Position numbers and translations under genes: made by a program. A stretch of 64,000 nt of DNA from Arctopsyche grandis (taxonomy: Eukaryota; Arthropoda; Insecta; Trichoptera; Hydropsychidae). The notes under the pieces are model-generated. The model was not told the DNA's origin. It worked only from the letters and a program-made list of their open reading frames with translations, and did not search any database. Below are positions 1 through 10,641 of the stretch, piece after piece. The stretch lies in the NCBI RefSeq assembly GCF_051622035.1, contig NC_135360.1:33249206-33313205 (forward strand), read 5' to 3'. How positions within the stretch are numbered: the stretch's first letter is position 1; each line of letters begins with the position of its first letter.

Positions 1-424
1 AAGACCTCGTTGTATTTTTCCGTGCGCTCTGCACTGATTTGTTATGGGGAAATCATTTCGTGAGCCGAGTTCCTTGGCATTTTGTACTCAATGAGTTATG
101 TTTAAATACGTGTTATTTTAACAAAAAAAAATGATGTTTGATAGACAAAAATCAAAATATTCTTCGTAAAAATTCCATAAATGATAGAAGCGAGGAGTAA
201 ATTAAAAAAAAATTCTTCATCAGAACGCCTATACATACATAATAATTCGCGAGTCCGTGCAAGCGAACGTTGCAGTGGACCATACCATAACAATCCACTA
301 TCATTACTCAGATAGGGCCGATTCTGTTTCTAAAATTCACTAGTCCAAGTGAACAATATCAATATGGACAACGATTTGAATTTATTATAATTGAGTTGTT
401 GATATTTTCATATTTTAGGGGACT
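1..424. other. Intergenic, no gene seen
   Basis: AT-rich sequence. Open frames here are short and low in complexity. No splice-supported exon or repeat end is recognisable. Confidence 0.5.
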
Positions 425-618
425 AGCCTAGTTTTCCAATGATGCAAATGGAAAAAAGCTAAATTTCTTAATCCTAAACATAATATTCTTATTATTAACC
501 CCAACTGACTTAAAGTAGATAGCGCAATAATTTTCTTTAAATCATATTCTATATTGGCACTAATCCCAGCTATTAGTATAGTTAATATCCCTAAGTATAT
601 AAACATATGTAGCAGTAG
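425..618 (-). pseudogene. ND5: Nuclear copy of mitochondrial ND5 fragment (NUMT)
   Basis: The minus strand encodes a stretch around EYDLKKIIALSTLSQLGL, a hallmark of insect NADH dehydrogenase subunit 5 (complex I, inner mitochondrial membrane), followed shortly by NLAFFHL. With the standard code the segment after LSQLGL reads IIRIL; with the invertebrate mitochondrial code (ATA Met, AGA Ser) it becomes MMSML, which fits arthropod ND5 better. Only about 60 codons are present. There is no start and no flanking mitochondrial gene, and similarity stops abruptly at both ends. The upper end abuts a SINE. This is a fossil insertion of mitochondrial DNA, not a working gene. ND5 identity is confident; the exact ends are approximate. 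Confidence 0.85.
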
Positions 619-1055
619 CCAGCCAGCAGTATGGCTCAATGGTAGCGTGTATATTTAGCACCAAGTGATCAGTGGGTTCAATCCGCTATACCGCTGGTTA
701 GATTTGGGGGTATTTGTGACTCCAAATCGATCGTTTCTTATCAGAGTTTGCCAATTTTTATCTGATCATTGTTAAAACGGTTCCTCAAAATTGGCAAAAA
801 ACTCTTCTGTATTTATTGTGTGTATAATTTGTAAAAAATATGAACAAAATCTAAATCCATAGATGTCTCAATAGATTAATTATATAATTAATTAATTAAT
901 TAATTGTTATTTCGTGTTGTTCAGCATCTGGAAATACAGTGATTTATGTAATAATAAAATTCTGCATTGTTTTTGTAATTAATTGTCCAGGAAGGCGCAT
1001 TGGGGTCTTCCTGTCAAGCCTTCCTGGTATATATCTATGTAAAAATAAAATATAA
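619..1055 (+). repeat. tRNA-derived SINE, copy 1
   Basis: A tRNA-like head carries a box A-like motif (TGGCTCAATGG) and a box B-like motif (GGTTCAATCC). The body contains the family motifs GACTCCAAATCGATCGTTTC and AGAGTTTGCCAATTT, also seen in copies at 1056, 2467 (minus) and 37430. The 3' end (987-1050) is a short hairpin-like segment starting CCAGGAAGG, followed by an A-rich tail. It closely resembles the 3' end of the LINE at 44.7-48.2 kb. The SINE begins where the ND5 fragment stops. It would be transcribed by RNA polymerase III and moved by a partner LINE. Confidence 0.75.
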
Positions 1056-1300
1056 CCAGCGGCGTGGACTAGTGGTTAGCATCTTATGCTTTCGAGCAGA
1101 GTATCACATGTTAAATTCTCACTAGAGTCTCTTTGTTGGCCAGACCTTGGCCTGTTACTCGAGGTCGATCGTTTCTCATCGGAGTTTGCCATTTCATTTT
1201 TTTCTGATTTTCATTGAAATTTCATAAAATTTCATAAAAATTGTCATTCCCTCCCCAATTTCTCTAGTTGTTCAGCGTCTCAAGGTTCGCCGGTTGCGTA
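1056..1300 (+). repeat. tRNA-derived SINE, copy 2
   Basis: A second, diverged member lies directly behind copy 1 in the same orientation. It has a box A-like TGGACTAGTGG, then the body motif GGTCGATCGTTTCTCATC and GAGTTTGCCAT. Its box B is degraded. The right end is approximate. Its 3' part carries GTTCAGCGTCT, similar to a segment in copy 1 and to one after 38760. Confidence 0.6.
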
Positions 1301-1852
1301 AAAAATTCTGCAAAATGGCCGAGGTAAAAACGAGGAATGACTAATAGCCGAGGTATAAACAATCCGATACACAATCGACATTAAATATATGTAATACATA
1401 TGTACGATATTTGTAACCTTTTACCCATCATAAATACATACGTACATACATATAGTAATACCAACATACATAGTTTCGTGACGTGTTAATTCGGCGAGAA
1501 AAGTCACCCTACACTTTTACGATGCAAACCTACACATAATATATGTACATATGTATATATGTACCTTACTGCACACACATAAATTTTACGACGTGAAAAA
1601 TAAACATAAAAATATTGTTTTATTTCGGACATAAATTCAGCCAAACAACGAAACTCGTAAGTGCCATTTCCACTTACCCTCGGCGTATTTAAATAATTAA
1701 TTTATACAGGTACTTTCCTCACTTATACGACGCACTATACTTACATGACTTGTAATCAGCTTAAATATCGAAGAATCAAGCTCAAAGTCAACTGTAATGC
1801 TTGGCTGAGACTTCAAGGTCAAATTATTTACAACTGTATCATTTTGATACTT
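1301..1852. other. Intergenic, no gene seen
   Basis: AT-rich with repeated ACATATGTATG-type short motifs, which are common across this window. No exon or element end is recognised. Confidence 0.45.
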
Positions 1853-3085
1853 GGGTACCAAATACCTGTGTACCTGGCTGAATGAAGAGATGGACCCAGA
1901 TGAAGATCTAAGAATCTGCATCGAGATCAAGAGGTATTAGAAAGAATCAAAAGATTTAAAGACCTGGGTACTTGGTTATATGAAGAGATGGACCCAGATG
2001 AAGATTTAAGATGGCTAGAACAGCATTTATCAAAATGAAGGCTTACAAAAAGCATTTCAATCTTCGTACAGGTTTGAGATTCGTGAAAAGCTACGTCTGG
2101 ACAGTGTTACTTCATGTGAAATGTGGACTATTAGGACCAGGATGATCAGCCGCATCGAAGCTTTTGAGATGTGGGTCTATAGGCGTATACTGAAGATCCC
2201 GTGGACCAAAAAAATATCAAATGAAGCTGTCCTCGACATGAGAGGGAGAATCAGGGAACTTGTTTCTGTCATCAAGAGGAGAAAGATGGAGTACCTCGGA
2301 CACATGATACGGGGTCCAAAATACGAACTTCGTTTGATAACCATGGGGAAAATAGAAGGTAAGAATGGATTGGCAGGAAAAATTAGTCTTGGCTTCGACA
2401 CATGCGCATGTGGACCGATATGAGCGCCGAATATCTGTTTCGAGCCGCTGAAGACCGATGCGGATATTTTTATTTTTTTATTTTATTTTATTATTACAAA
2501 TCAATATACACTCGTCATTACAGATTTGCTCCAATGTGACGGGTGTACGTTAACGAAATACAGAATACATAAACAATCAGAAATCAGAAATACAGTAATA
2601 CATATACAATCAGAATATATAGCATATGACAATTAATCAGAAATAATAATCATAGAAACATCTATGGATTATTTTTAGATTTTTTTTGTGTACAATTTTT
2701 ATACGTATAATAAATACGAAATTATAGAGATGTCTACAGAGATATCTATAGATTTCAGATTACTGTGTATCATTATTACAAATTATACACTATATATAGA
2801 TTTTTTGTGACAACAGGAATAGATTTTACCAATTTTCAGGAACCGTTTCAGCAATGATCAGATAAAATTGGCAAACTCTGATAGAGAAACGATCGATTTG
2901 GAGTCACAAAACCCCCAAATCTAACCAGCAGATGACGAGGACTCGAACCTTTGACCTCAGTGGTGCTAAATATATACGCTACCACTAAGCCAAACTGCTG
3001 GCTGTATCTTCAAATAATCAACGTATCTTCAAATAATCAACGAGGTGGTCGCCAAGAAGAAGACCATTTTGATGACCTTGAATTG
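1853..3085 (+). mobile_element. RTE-type LINE fragment, C-terminal part, split by a SINE
   Basis: The frame at 2121-2423 matches the C-terminal domain of endonuclease-reverse transcriptase polyproteins, with ISRIEAFEMWVYRRILKIPW and RKMEYLGHMIRG. A better copy of the same element lies at 9600-10290. The upstream part (1853-2120) is rearranged: the segment reading EEMDPDEDLRI occurs twice, in different frames. A minus-strand SINE (2467-3003) interrupts the element. The LINE resumes with AACGAGGTGGTCGCCAAGAA after a 19 bp tandem duplication. The reverse transcriptase core is absent. The clade is inferred from the C-terminal motif set. Confidence 0.7.
2467..3003 (-). repeat. tRNA-derived SINE, copy 3, inside LINE
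   Basis: Read on the minus strand, the head has a near-perfect RNA polymerase III promoter: box A TGGCTTAGTGG and box B GGTTCGAGTCC. The shared body (GACTCCAAATCGATCGTTTC) follows. The 3' half differs from copy 1 and ends in another tail type (CACCCGTCACATTGGAGC region, then an A-rich run at 2467-2500). It is about 537 bp, long for a SINE, so it may be a composite. It interrupts the LINE fragment at 1853-3085. Confidence 0.75.
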
Positions 3086-4660
3086 CTTTCAAATCAACCA
3101 CATATTACTTTGAATGCGTATTGATTGCTTGTGAATTTAATTAAAATATTTTATTTGTGGACTATTTTATTTGGATTCGGAAAAGTTATTTGTTGGCCTC
3201 GTGAGATTTTTCCGATTGTCACGCACGCGATTTTTTCACAAAAATTTTCTTGTATTATTATTATTAAAAAGACGATATTTTTTCATTACTTCTTGAAGAG
3301 CACGGTCAATATTTATAAGCGAAAAATTTAGCAAGAGAGATAATTGAAACCTTGAATTGAAAGTCGGCGAGTTTGAGTGGGCGAGAAAAATTCCCGAGAA
3401 ATTTCACAGTTATCTTATTTCCTCAATTACAAAACGCGTAAAGTGCGCAAAAAAAGACGAAGAACTTCCACAAAAGAAAATGGCGAGAGTAGTGAGTAAA
3501 ATTTCCCGACAAAAAAACACACAATACGATTTAAACACTTCCGGTCTCAATGAATATGATTCACGGGACGCCCCTCTTTCGGTTAATTTCAACTGAAAAA
3601 AATAATTCTAAATTGAGTTCTCAGAATTTGACGTCGAAATTATTCGCATTTACCGTTGCATAAGTTGTATCGCTTAATTGCCTACATTTTCTATTAAAAA
3701 TACGGCACGATTTCGTATAAAGTCTATGTACACGTTTAATAATGTTTATTTGGGTCAGTAAAATTACACCACTCGACTCGTTAACGAACTCAAAATTCTC
3801 AATATTCAACCGAATTTAATTTAAAATAATTAAACAGGCATATAATAACGTAAGCGGCATCGAAAACACTGTAAAAATAAATATATTATATCAATTATTA
3901 TTAATTTCCTCGGAAACGCTCAACTTTTAATATATTTACATAAGCATGCATACTCGGCGTACAGGCATTCATTTTAAAAAGCAACCGTGTATCAAAATCA
4001 AGCTACTTATAAATATATAATAAATAAATTGATTTTTTTCTATATTTCAGTCATTGTGTGATATTTCAGTTCTATCTGACTAAAGATAGATCGAATTCAA
4101 CCTGACCTTTTTAACATTTTACATCCATAAATATCTCGATCAATACTGAAAAAATACTTTTGCCACATTCGTTTCATTTATACAGTTACTTTTAATTCGT
4201 GAATTAGACATATTTCAAGCATTTTCAACTTTTGTTTAAAATTATTTCAAATATTAAAGTGATTTTCGTGTAAAATTTTACCAGCATCAACGGTCTTATA
4301 GAAATGTTCTGTGGCCGCATTTTTTTCAGTGTGAATTAAAATTAAAGCTATTTTTTGATATGGAAGAGGACTATTTTAATATTTCAAAAATTAAATATTC
4401 CCCTTTAAATATGTAAGTTTTATAATTATGAAATAAAAAGCGTACACCGCAGGCAAAAACTTTTTTTATATAAATTAAAGATATTATTAATATTAAAAAA
4501 CAACCTGTGCCTCAAGCAAAATTTCAAATAAAGTTAATTTTTAATTAAAATATTTTTTTACGTGGGATATTTTAATTATTCAAAAAAAATATTGACAAAT
4601 ATATACCTACAAACATATGTATGTATTTAAGTACAATAAAGAATAATAATATAAACATTT
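3086..4660. other. Intergenic, no gene recognised
   Basis: A 79-codon open frame (3357-3596, plus) is Lys-rich and matches nothing I recognise. The rest is AT-rich. If the potassium-channel exon at 5623-5809 is real, this stretch is within its first intron on the minus strand. Confidence 0.4.
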
Positions 4661-4664
4661 TAAC

Positions 4665-4745
4665 ATTCATTATATTTATTTATTTATTTAAAGTTTGGAC
4701 CATTGTGGCATTACAGGAATTCCTAATGCGCACAATGGTCAAAAA
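4665..4745 (-). mobile_element. LINE 3' end (CR1-like tail)
   Basis: Minus strand: a stem-loop built from GACCATTGTG and CACAATGGTC arms, followed by a TAAATAAATAAATA tail. A 3' hairpin followed by a short tandem tail is typical of CR1-group LINEs truncated to their extreme 3' end. No coding part remains. Confidence 0.55.
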
Positions 4746-5622
4746 TATAACAGAAAAGAAACAAAATAGTTATATAACCTATTAGTGAAGTAAAAATACA
4801 TATAATATGAGAGATAATGTTAGCCTATAATTTAAATTTTATAAGATATAGTGTGAAAATGATAAAGTTATAGGCGTTTAAACAATTAAAATCTGACAAC
4901 ATGAGTGGGTGGCGGAAAGTCAAACATATAAAGGTACTGACCACTAAATTTCAAGATCTCTAAAAATTTTGCCATCTGAGACGTGCTTATTACGATTATT
5001 TTTCACCATCGAACTATCAGAATCTAGATTTAAATTTCTATCGGTGACCAAACCGCGCAAAATGGCAAAGTTTCAAACCAATCAGAAGAATGTAGGAATT
5101 TCGCCTGAATCATCAGCGAAGTGAAATATAGAATAGCCTTGTAATACACATAGACCTATTTTTTTAAATTAAGCAAAACAAAATCGTCTAGCGACCGCAC
5201 TTGAATACACATATTGCTTTATTAAGTAAATTAATTGACATTTCAAATTGGGGAATTCATATTTAACACATCGTCATTTTTGCAACGTCAAATCTCAACT
5301 ATGTACATCGTCTCACTGCCCATTATTTGTTGCAATTTAGAAATTATTCCCAGAAGCTAATGTTTTGATATTATAATTATGCAGATACATATGTATATAT
5401 AGATAAATGTCGGTCCACTATACAAATCTACGGTTTAAATCTTTCTCTTTAATATTTCATGGTACTTTAACTTAGACTGTACAATTTTTTTTAAGATTTG
5501 TTTACTTTAACCGATGATTACCGTTTATTTAAGAACAAAATGAATAAAAAAAACCGTTAATTTTCAACGGGCAGCATACTATTCCGCAACTAAGGATTCA
5601 TGTTAGAACTAAAATGTCTTAC

Positions 5623-5809
5623 CTGTAATCAGCCACAGCTCTCTAAGACAATCATCCCTCGAAGCCTGGACGCTGGCCTTCCTCTGCTGTTCAGGTCCTG
5701 ACTCCAAATGATGGAAGAGCAGAGCACCCAGCAGAACATAACACACAACAGCAGCCAGAAGACCACTCTGAGAGCAAAGGGCTCTCAGACATAGTCCACC
5801 CCCTGGCAT
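5623..5809 (-). CDS. Two-pore-domain potassium channel, first coding exon (partial)
   Basis: From the ATG at 5809 the exon encodes 62 residues plus one base and ends at a good donor (CAG|GTAAGA, GT at 5622-5621). Residues 17-34 form a hydrophobic segment ending YVLLGALLFHHLES, the typical first membrane helix of K2P channels. It is followed by a charged stretch and CLRELWLIT, which fits the start of the insect K2P extracellular cap before pore loop 1. K2P channels give background K+ leak at the plasma membrane. Pore and later helices would lie at lower coordinates; none is visible down to position 1, so intron 1 is probably over 5.6 kb. The frame stays open upstream of the ATG (to 5854) without another ATG. 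Family call is fairly confident; subfamily unknown. Confidence 0.7.
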
Positions 5810-7737
5810 GCTTTCGACTGGTACGACACTATCATCAGACAATATACACTTCAAAACTTCAACTCATCCATTTTACTCAACAAATCCTCAGTCACTTCTA
5901 ACACATCATATTAGCAAGGCTGCTTGTCAATTTAAAACGACCGGTTCGTCTTGATTCAATTAACAAATTATTATCATCGAATTGTAAACATCAAAGACTT
6001 TGTCCTACATGTAGTATACATAGATATAATTTCGTATAATATACAGCTAGATTATCAGGGCTCAACTCTCTAGGAAGGGGATGGGTTCCGAGATAAATTG
6101 TTTAACTATTACAATCAATTCCCGAAGGCGCACTACCACCAAAAGGGATAGTTGAAATTTCTTCGCTGTGCTTCTGAGCCTAGTTTCATATCTGGAATTT
6201 ATACACAGCGACTGATACGATTGCGTCTAAAAATTTGCCCATCTCTTGGGTACCACATCCAGTGTGTATCTTTGTGCTGATCTAATTAATTAAAGTTTAA
6301 TACCGAAGAAGCGACAACACTTTGGGGGAAATTTACATACTAAAGGTCTCGTAAAATCCTTTGTCGAACAGTTTGGTCCGTTAAAACGGTTCCTTTTTGG
6401 CTTTTGCCAAGTAAAAGCATTAGCAGGCTATATATATAGATAGATTCACTTATCACCAAACTGTGTAGTACTTTATAATTTTGTGTATACTAACTACTAC
6501 AACTCACGCACTTTGCAAATGCAAGGATAAGCCTATTGTCGCAAGGACTTAAGCGAAATTAAGCAAAACAGCAATAGGTTTACGTTTAACTGTTGCTGGA
6601 AATCGAACGTACACTATTACGCATTGTACATGTAGAGAAATTGGTATATAATTCAATATACATCGTATTGAATCATTAAAATTAATATTTTTAACTCTGC
6701 AATATAAAAAGTATTTCAAGGTCGTATTTTTGCACGACAGCCGTTCAAATTAATATAATTACAAAAGTTATTTGAGGCATTTTTATTAGTACGTTCATAG
6801 ATAATAATGATGAAGATAATATTCCAATTTTTTTTTTTTGAGCCAAACTATAATTATCTTCATCGTTCAAGTATGTACTTACGTTTTCTTTTAGCTAGTG
6901 GGTCTATATTTAACCATCAAACTATGATCATTAGATCGGAACTAGATAAAACTATGTAGACAAAGAAAACTTTGCAAGTTTCGTCAAGAATGACGACGAA
7001 CTTTAATCAAAGTCGACAAAACCGAAACGTGATCACAATACTAAAATTATAAGCGCAGAATATGATGCTTCAATTCTGTGACGTCGATCCAATTTAATTT
7101 CTTTAAAAAAATGTATCATTTATTACATTTAAATAGATTTTAGTAAGACTCCATAAAATACAACAACTTTTACTCGTATGGTTAAACTTTTTTTAAGTCG
7201 AGCAATTTAAAAATCAGAATTGAAATTTTCTCAAGAGAGAGTATTCGCAAGGTTAGGTTATGTTGCGTAGTTTCAAATTGATGAATATCGTACTTTGTGG
7301 TTTAAAGGTGATAACGTGAGGAGGAGCCTCGGTGCGAGGCAGCTCTCGCAAGTGCGCGCGCGAGCAAACTGAAACTACACCCTCAACAAATATCAACCCC
7401 TGTCGAACTTACACCCTCCCACCCCATTCGCACAGCCTCCACGTGCTTTTCCAAGCCACCCCCACACACCTCCTCACTGCCATCTAGGCGTCGTTCGCAA
7501 AATATTTATCAAAAGCCTCCGAAAGCAAAACCAAATTTAACCAAAAATGATACTATCCCCTTTAAAATATTAAAATCGCTGTCATAATTCGACAATATTT
7601 TACGTGATATGTCTCAAATAATTGATCTTGACTAAACTGTTACAATGTGGATACCACCTTTAATAAGGCTGGACCCCAGTGCCTTGTCCATATAAACCTA
7701 TTAGACTTCTCCCTTCCTCAATTATGGCACTAGACTG
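5810..7737. other. Upstream region of the K2P exon, with a GC-rich patch
   Basis: Mostly AT-rich without coding signal. A GC- and CpG-rich patch at about 7318-7500 stands out from its surroundings and could be the promoter or an untranslated first exon of the minus-strand K2P gene. That is inference from composition and position only. Confidence 0.35.
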
Positions 7738-8635
7738 CAGTGGTTCTCAGGCGAAATTTTACCGTGGCTGCACAGGTGATAATAGTGGTCTCATGGAAAT
7801 GTCTGGTGGCCGCACCAAATTTAATCAAATAAATTAAAATTACAAAAAAAGTGGATCAATTTATTCATAAAATAAAAGAAATTTTAACATTTTGGTATCT
7901 ATTTATTTAATAATAATGGAAATACTCAATACTCCTTTCTTCCAATGCAAGCCGCATTGCTGCTTCTAAGTTTGCGTCTGTCAGCTGGTTTCTAAATTTG
8001 TTTTTAATAAAGTGCATAATACTGAATGATCTTTCGCAATATACGGTAGTGGGAAAAATAGACAATATGAATAAAGCAATTGTTGCCAAATCTTTATATT
8101 GGTTTGTTTCATTCTCAACGTATATTTCCGACCAAAATTTTTGAACCGAAATATTATTAAAATGGTTATTAAGTACTTGATCATGACTAATTTCTAATAA
8201 TAAATATTTTACGTTAGCCCAGTTAATTAATCTCAATACTGAAAATGATTTTAATCTATTTTTAGTACTATATTAAAACTTAATACTATAGTAAAAATTC
8301 AATTCTTCGAACCTTTTATCAAGTTCCAGATTCAGAGATTTAAAGCACTCTTATTTTAAGTCTTAATTTTAATTTTGAAGTTGTGCCTGTCATCTTATCT
8401 ATCAAATCACTAACAGAAGATAAAATTGAAAAATTGACATTTTCAACTTCTGTCACAAGGCTTTTCGCTATATTTTTTAGTTTGTCAATGATGAGCATGG
8501 TTTCTATTATTGTTAAGTTACTTTTTTATAGTTTTTAAAATAAATTTTTTTTTTTTTTAAATATTAGTATTATTTACTATTAAGTCGCTAGTGGCCGCAG
8601 TAAAATCCACTAGTGGCCGCACTTGAGAACCACTG
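7738..8635 (-). mobile_element. hAT-type DNA transposon remnant
   Basis: Inverted ends CAGTGGTTCTCA (7738) and TGAGAACCACTG (ending 8635) are typical hAT termini. Near-matching 8-mers (CACTAGAC before, CACTAGAG after) look like a worn 8 bp target duplication. The minus frame 7907-8236 encodes the hAT C-terminal dimerisation region: YKDLATIALFILSIFPTT, then CERSFSIMHFIKNKFRNQL and LEAAMRLALEE. At 0.9 kb the element lacks the N-terminal BED finger and most of the catalytic domain, so it is internally deleted and inactive. Confidence 0.85.
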
Positions 8636-8645
8636 CACTAGAGCA

Positions 8646-8778
8646 ATTATTTTTTAATTTGCTATGGATATCCACCATAGGCAAGTTTTTATTTTTTTTG
8701 ATTAATTGATTTCTTGATTAATCAAAAAAATAGAAACATGCCTATGGTGGATATAAATAATATATTAAAAAATAATTG
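8646..8778. repeat. Palindromic (hairpin) repeat
   Basis: Arms ATATCCACCATAGGCA (from 8667) and TGCCTATGGTGGATAT (to 8754) are perfect inverted copies. AT-rich extensions on both sides and an inner palindrome (TTGATTAAT) extend the pairing. It resembles a small foldback MITE. The family is unknown. Confidence 0.6.
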
Positions 8779-9599
8779 GTAAAAGTGAGAACGCTCGACA
8801 GGAAAAGCGGGGCTAGATGTTGGTTGCCATTAAGCCGGTGCCAGACATGAGTTCAAAGAAGTGATCAAATAAGTGTTCACATGTGTGGCACGGGCATTTG
8901 ATACTATTGTCACATATTTGATCACTTAAGTGCTCGTAAGTCATCCAAGGAACTCGTAGTTTTTAAATCTCGGAACTAAAGCACAATGAACTATATACAT
9001 ATATATCATGCATCTATATTTCTATAAATACACAAAAATATTAAAATATAAAATAAACAGTAAATTTATTATTCGATATAAATCTACATCTTCTATTTTT
9101 TTTTTTTTAAAGAAAAATACTTCTCTTTGTGAGTAACGTTAAGAAATGGTTTTATTTTCTAGAAACCCTAGTTCATTAGTGTATATTTCATTTACTACCT
9201 GCTACTCTATCAATTGTAAATCTAACTAATCTCAACTATAGATTTTTTGAACGCTATACTGCATTTTAGGAAGCTGTAATGAAATTTTCCAATTAGAACA
9301 ATGGGTTTCTAGAAACTTCGGATTTTTAACAATGGGTTTCTGAAAATTCTCGGAAGCCCACTATTGGATTATTAGTTACATCACGATCGCCCAAAAGACA
9401 ATTTTTGCCATAAAAATCGCGAATACGGAATATTTGGCACTCGAGTTCTCGTTAGTACGATAGTTATCGTTAGTATGATGGACTTTTCGACTGCCAGACG
9501 TTCCGTTATAGAGATTTTAGTGAATTTTGGGCAAGGGCTTTGTGACCAATAATCACCAAACCCTGGATGACAGCACTGCCCTCTCCCTCCCCACTCTTC
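8779..9599. other. Intergenic, no gene seen
   Basis: AT-rich. There is a weak inverted repeat around GTGATCAAATAAGTG (near 8860) and ATTTGATCACTTAAG (near 8920). No coding signal. Confidence 0.4.
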
Positions 9600-10290
9600 C
9601 CACGATTTTGTTTTTATAGGTTAGTAGTGAACAAGAATGCAAACAGACACCGGGAATCTAACCTTGGATGGAGAGGTGATAGAAAGAGTAAAAAAATTCA
9701 AATACCTGGGTACCTGGCTGAATGAAGAGATGGACCCAGATGAAGATCTAAGAATCCGCATCGAGATGGCTAGAACAGCATTTGTAAAAATGAAGGCGGC
9801 GCTTACAAACAAGCATCTCAATCTTCATACGCGGTTGAGATTCGCGAAGAGCTCCGTCTGGACAGTATTACTACACGGATGTGAGACGTGGACTCTGAAA
9901 ACCAAGATGATCAGCCGCATTGAAGCTTTTGAGATGTGGATCTATAGGCGTATGCTGAAGATTCCGTGGACCAAAAAGATATCAAACGAAGCTGTCCTCG
10001 GCATGATGGGGAGAGGCAGGGAACTTGTTTCTGTCATCAAGCGGAGAAAGATGGAGTACCTCGGACACATGATACGGGGTCCAAAATACGAATTTCTCGA
10101 AAATAGAAGGAAAAAAATGGATTGGCAGGAAAAAGTTATCTTGGCTTCGAAGCATGCGCATGTGGACCGATATGAGTGCCGAAGAGCTGTTCCGAGCCGC
10201 TGAAGACCGATGCGGATATATTCAAATAATCGACGAGGTGGTCGCCAACGTCCGGATGCGGACAAGGCATTAACAAGAAGAAGTGAACAA
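9600..10290 (+). mobile_element. RTE-type LINE 3' fragment with open C-terminal ORF
   Basis: The frame 9637-10203 (188 codons) matches the region after the reverse transcriptase core: FKYLGTWLNEEMDPDEDLRI, VWTVLLHGCETWTL, IEAFEMWIYRRMLKIPW and RKMEYLGHMIRG. It is the best-preserved copy of the family also seen at 1853-3085. The 3' end carries ACGAGGTGGTCGCCAA and ends in GAAGAAG-type sequence near 10283. It is 5' truncated, with no endonuclease or YADD catalytic box. It lies about 350 bp upstream of the DRG1 start codon. Confidence 0.75.
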
Positions 10291-10299
10291 GAGGCACAT

Positions 10300-10641
10300 A
10301 ATATATTCAGTGATGTCAAGAGTCTCATTTTTAAACTTTCAAATCCAAATGGCTTACAACAATAGCATGTCCAACGACCGACTACACAAATTTAACAATA
10401 AAATTAAAATACAGTAATTGTGCAAAAATAGATTAGATGGCCGAAAATGGCGTGGCGAAAGCTTTACGCCGGTCGGTAAAGCAACTCGCTTCCTTATCGG
10501 CCCGCGCCGTGGCGACATGTGTCTGCCGTCAGCCATGTAGTAGTCTCTGGTAGTCGACATTGCGGGCATTTTAACCGCGTTTCATTTATTAAAATCGCCA
10601 CATTTGACATTTCCCGTCGCGAATAATCCACATTCGCCACG
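10300..10641 (+). promoter_or_regulatory. Probable DRG1 promoter and 5' untranslated region
   Basis: GC content and CpG frequency rise between about 10440 and 10640, directly before the DRG1 start codon. No TATA box is obvious. Assignment is by position and composition only. Confidence 0.4.

Noticed and set aside
619-700. A mitochondrial tRNA next to the ND5 fragment
   Set aside because: The same tRNA-like head recurs with a shared body at 2467-3003 and 37430, so it is a nuclear SINE.
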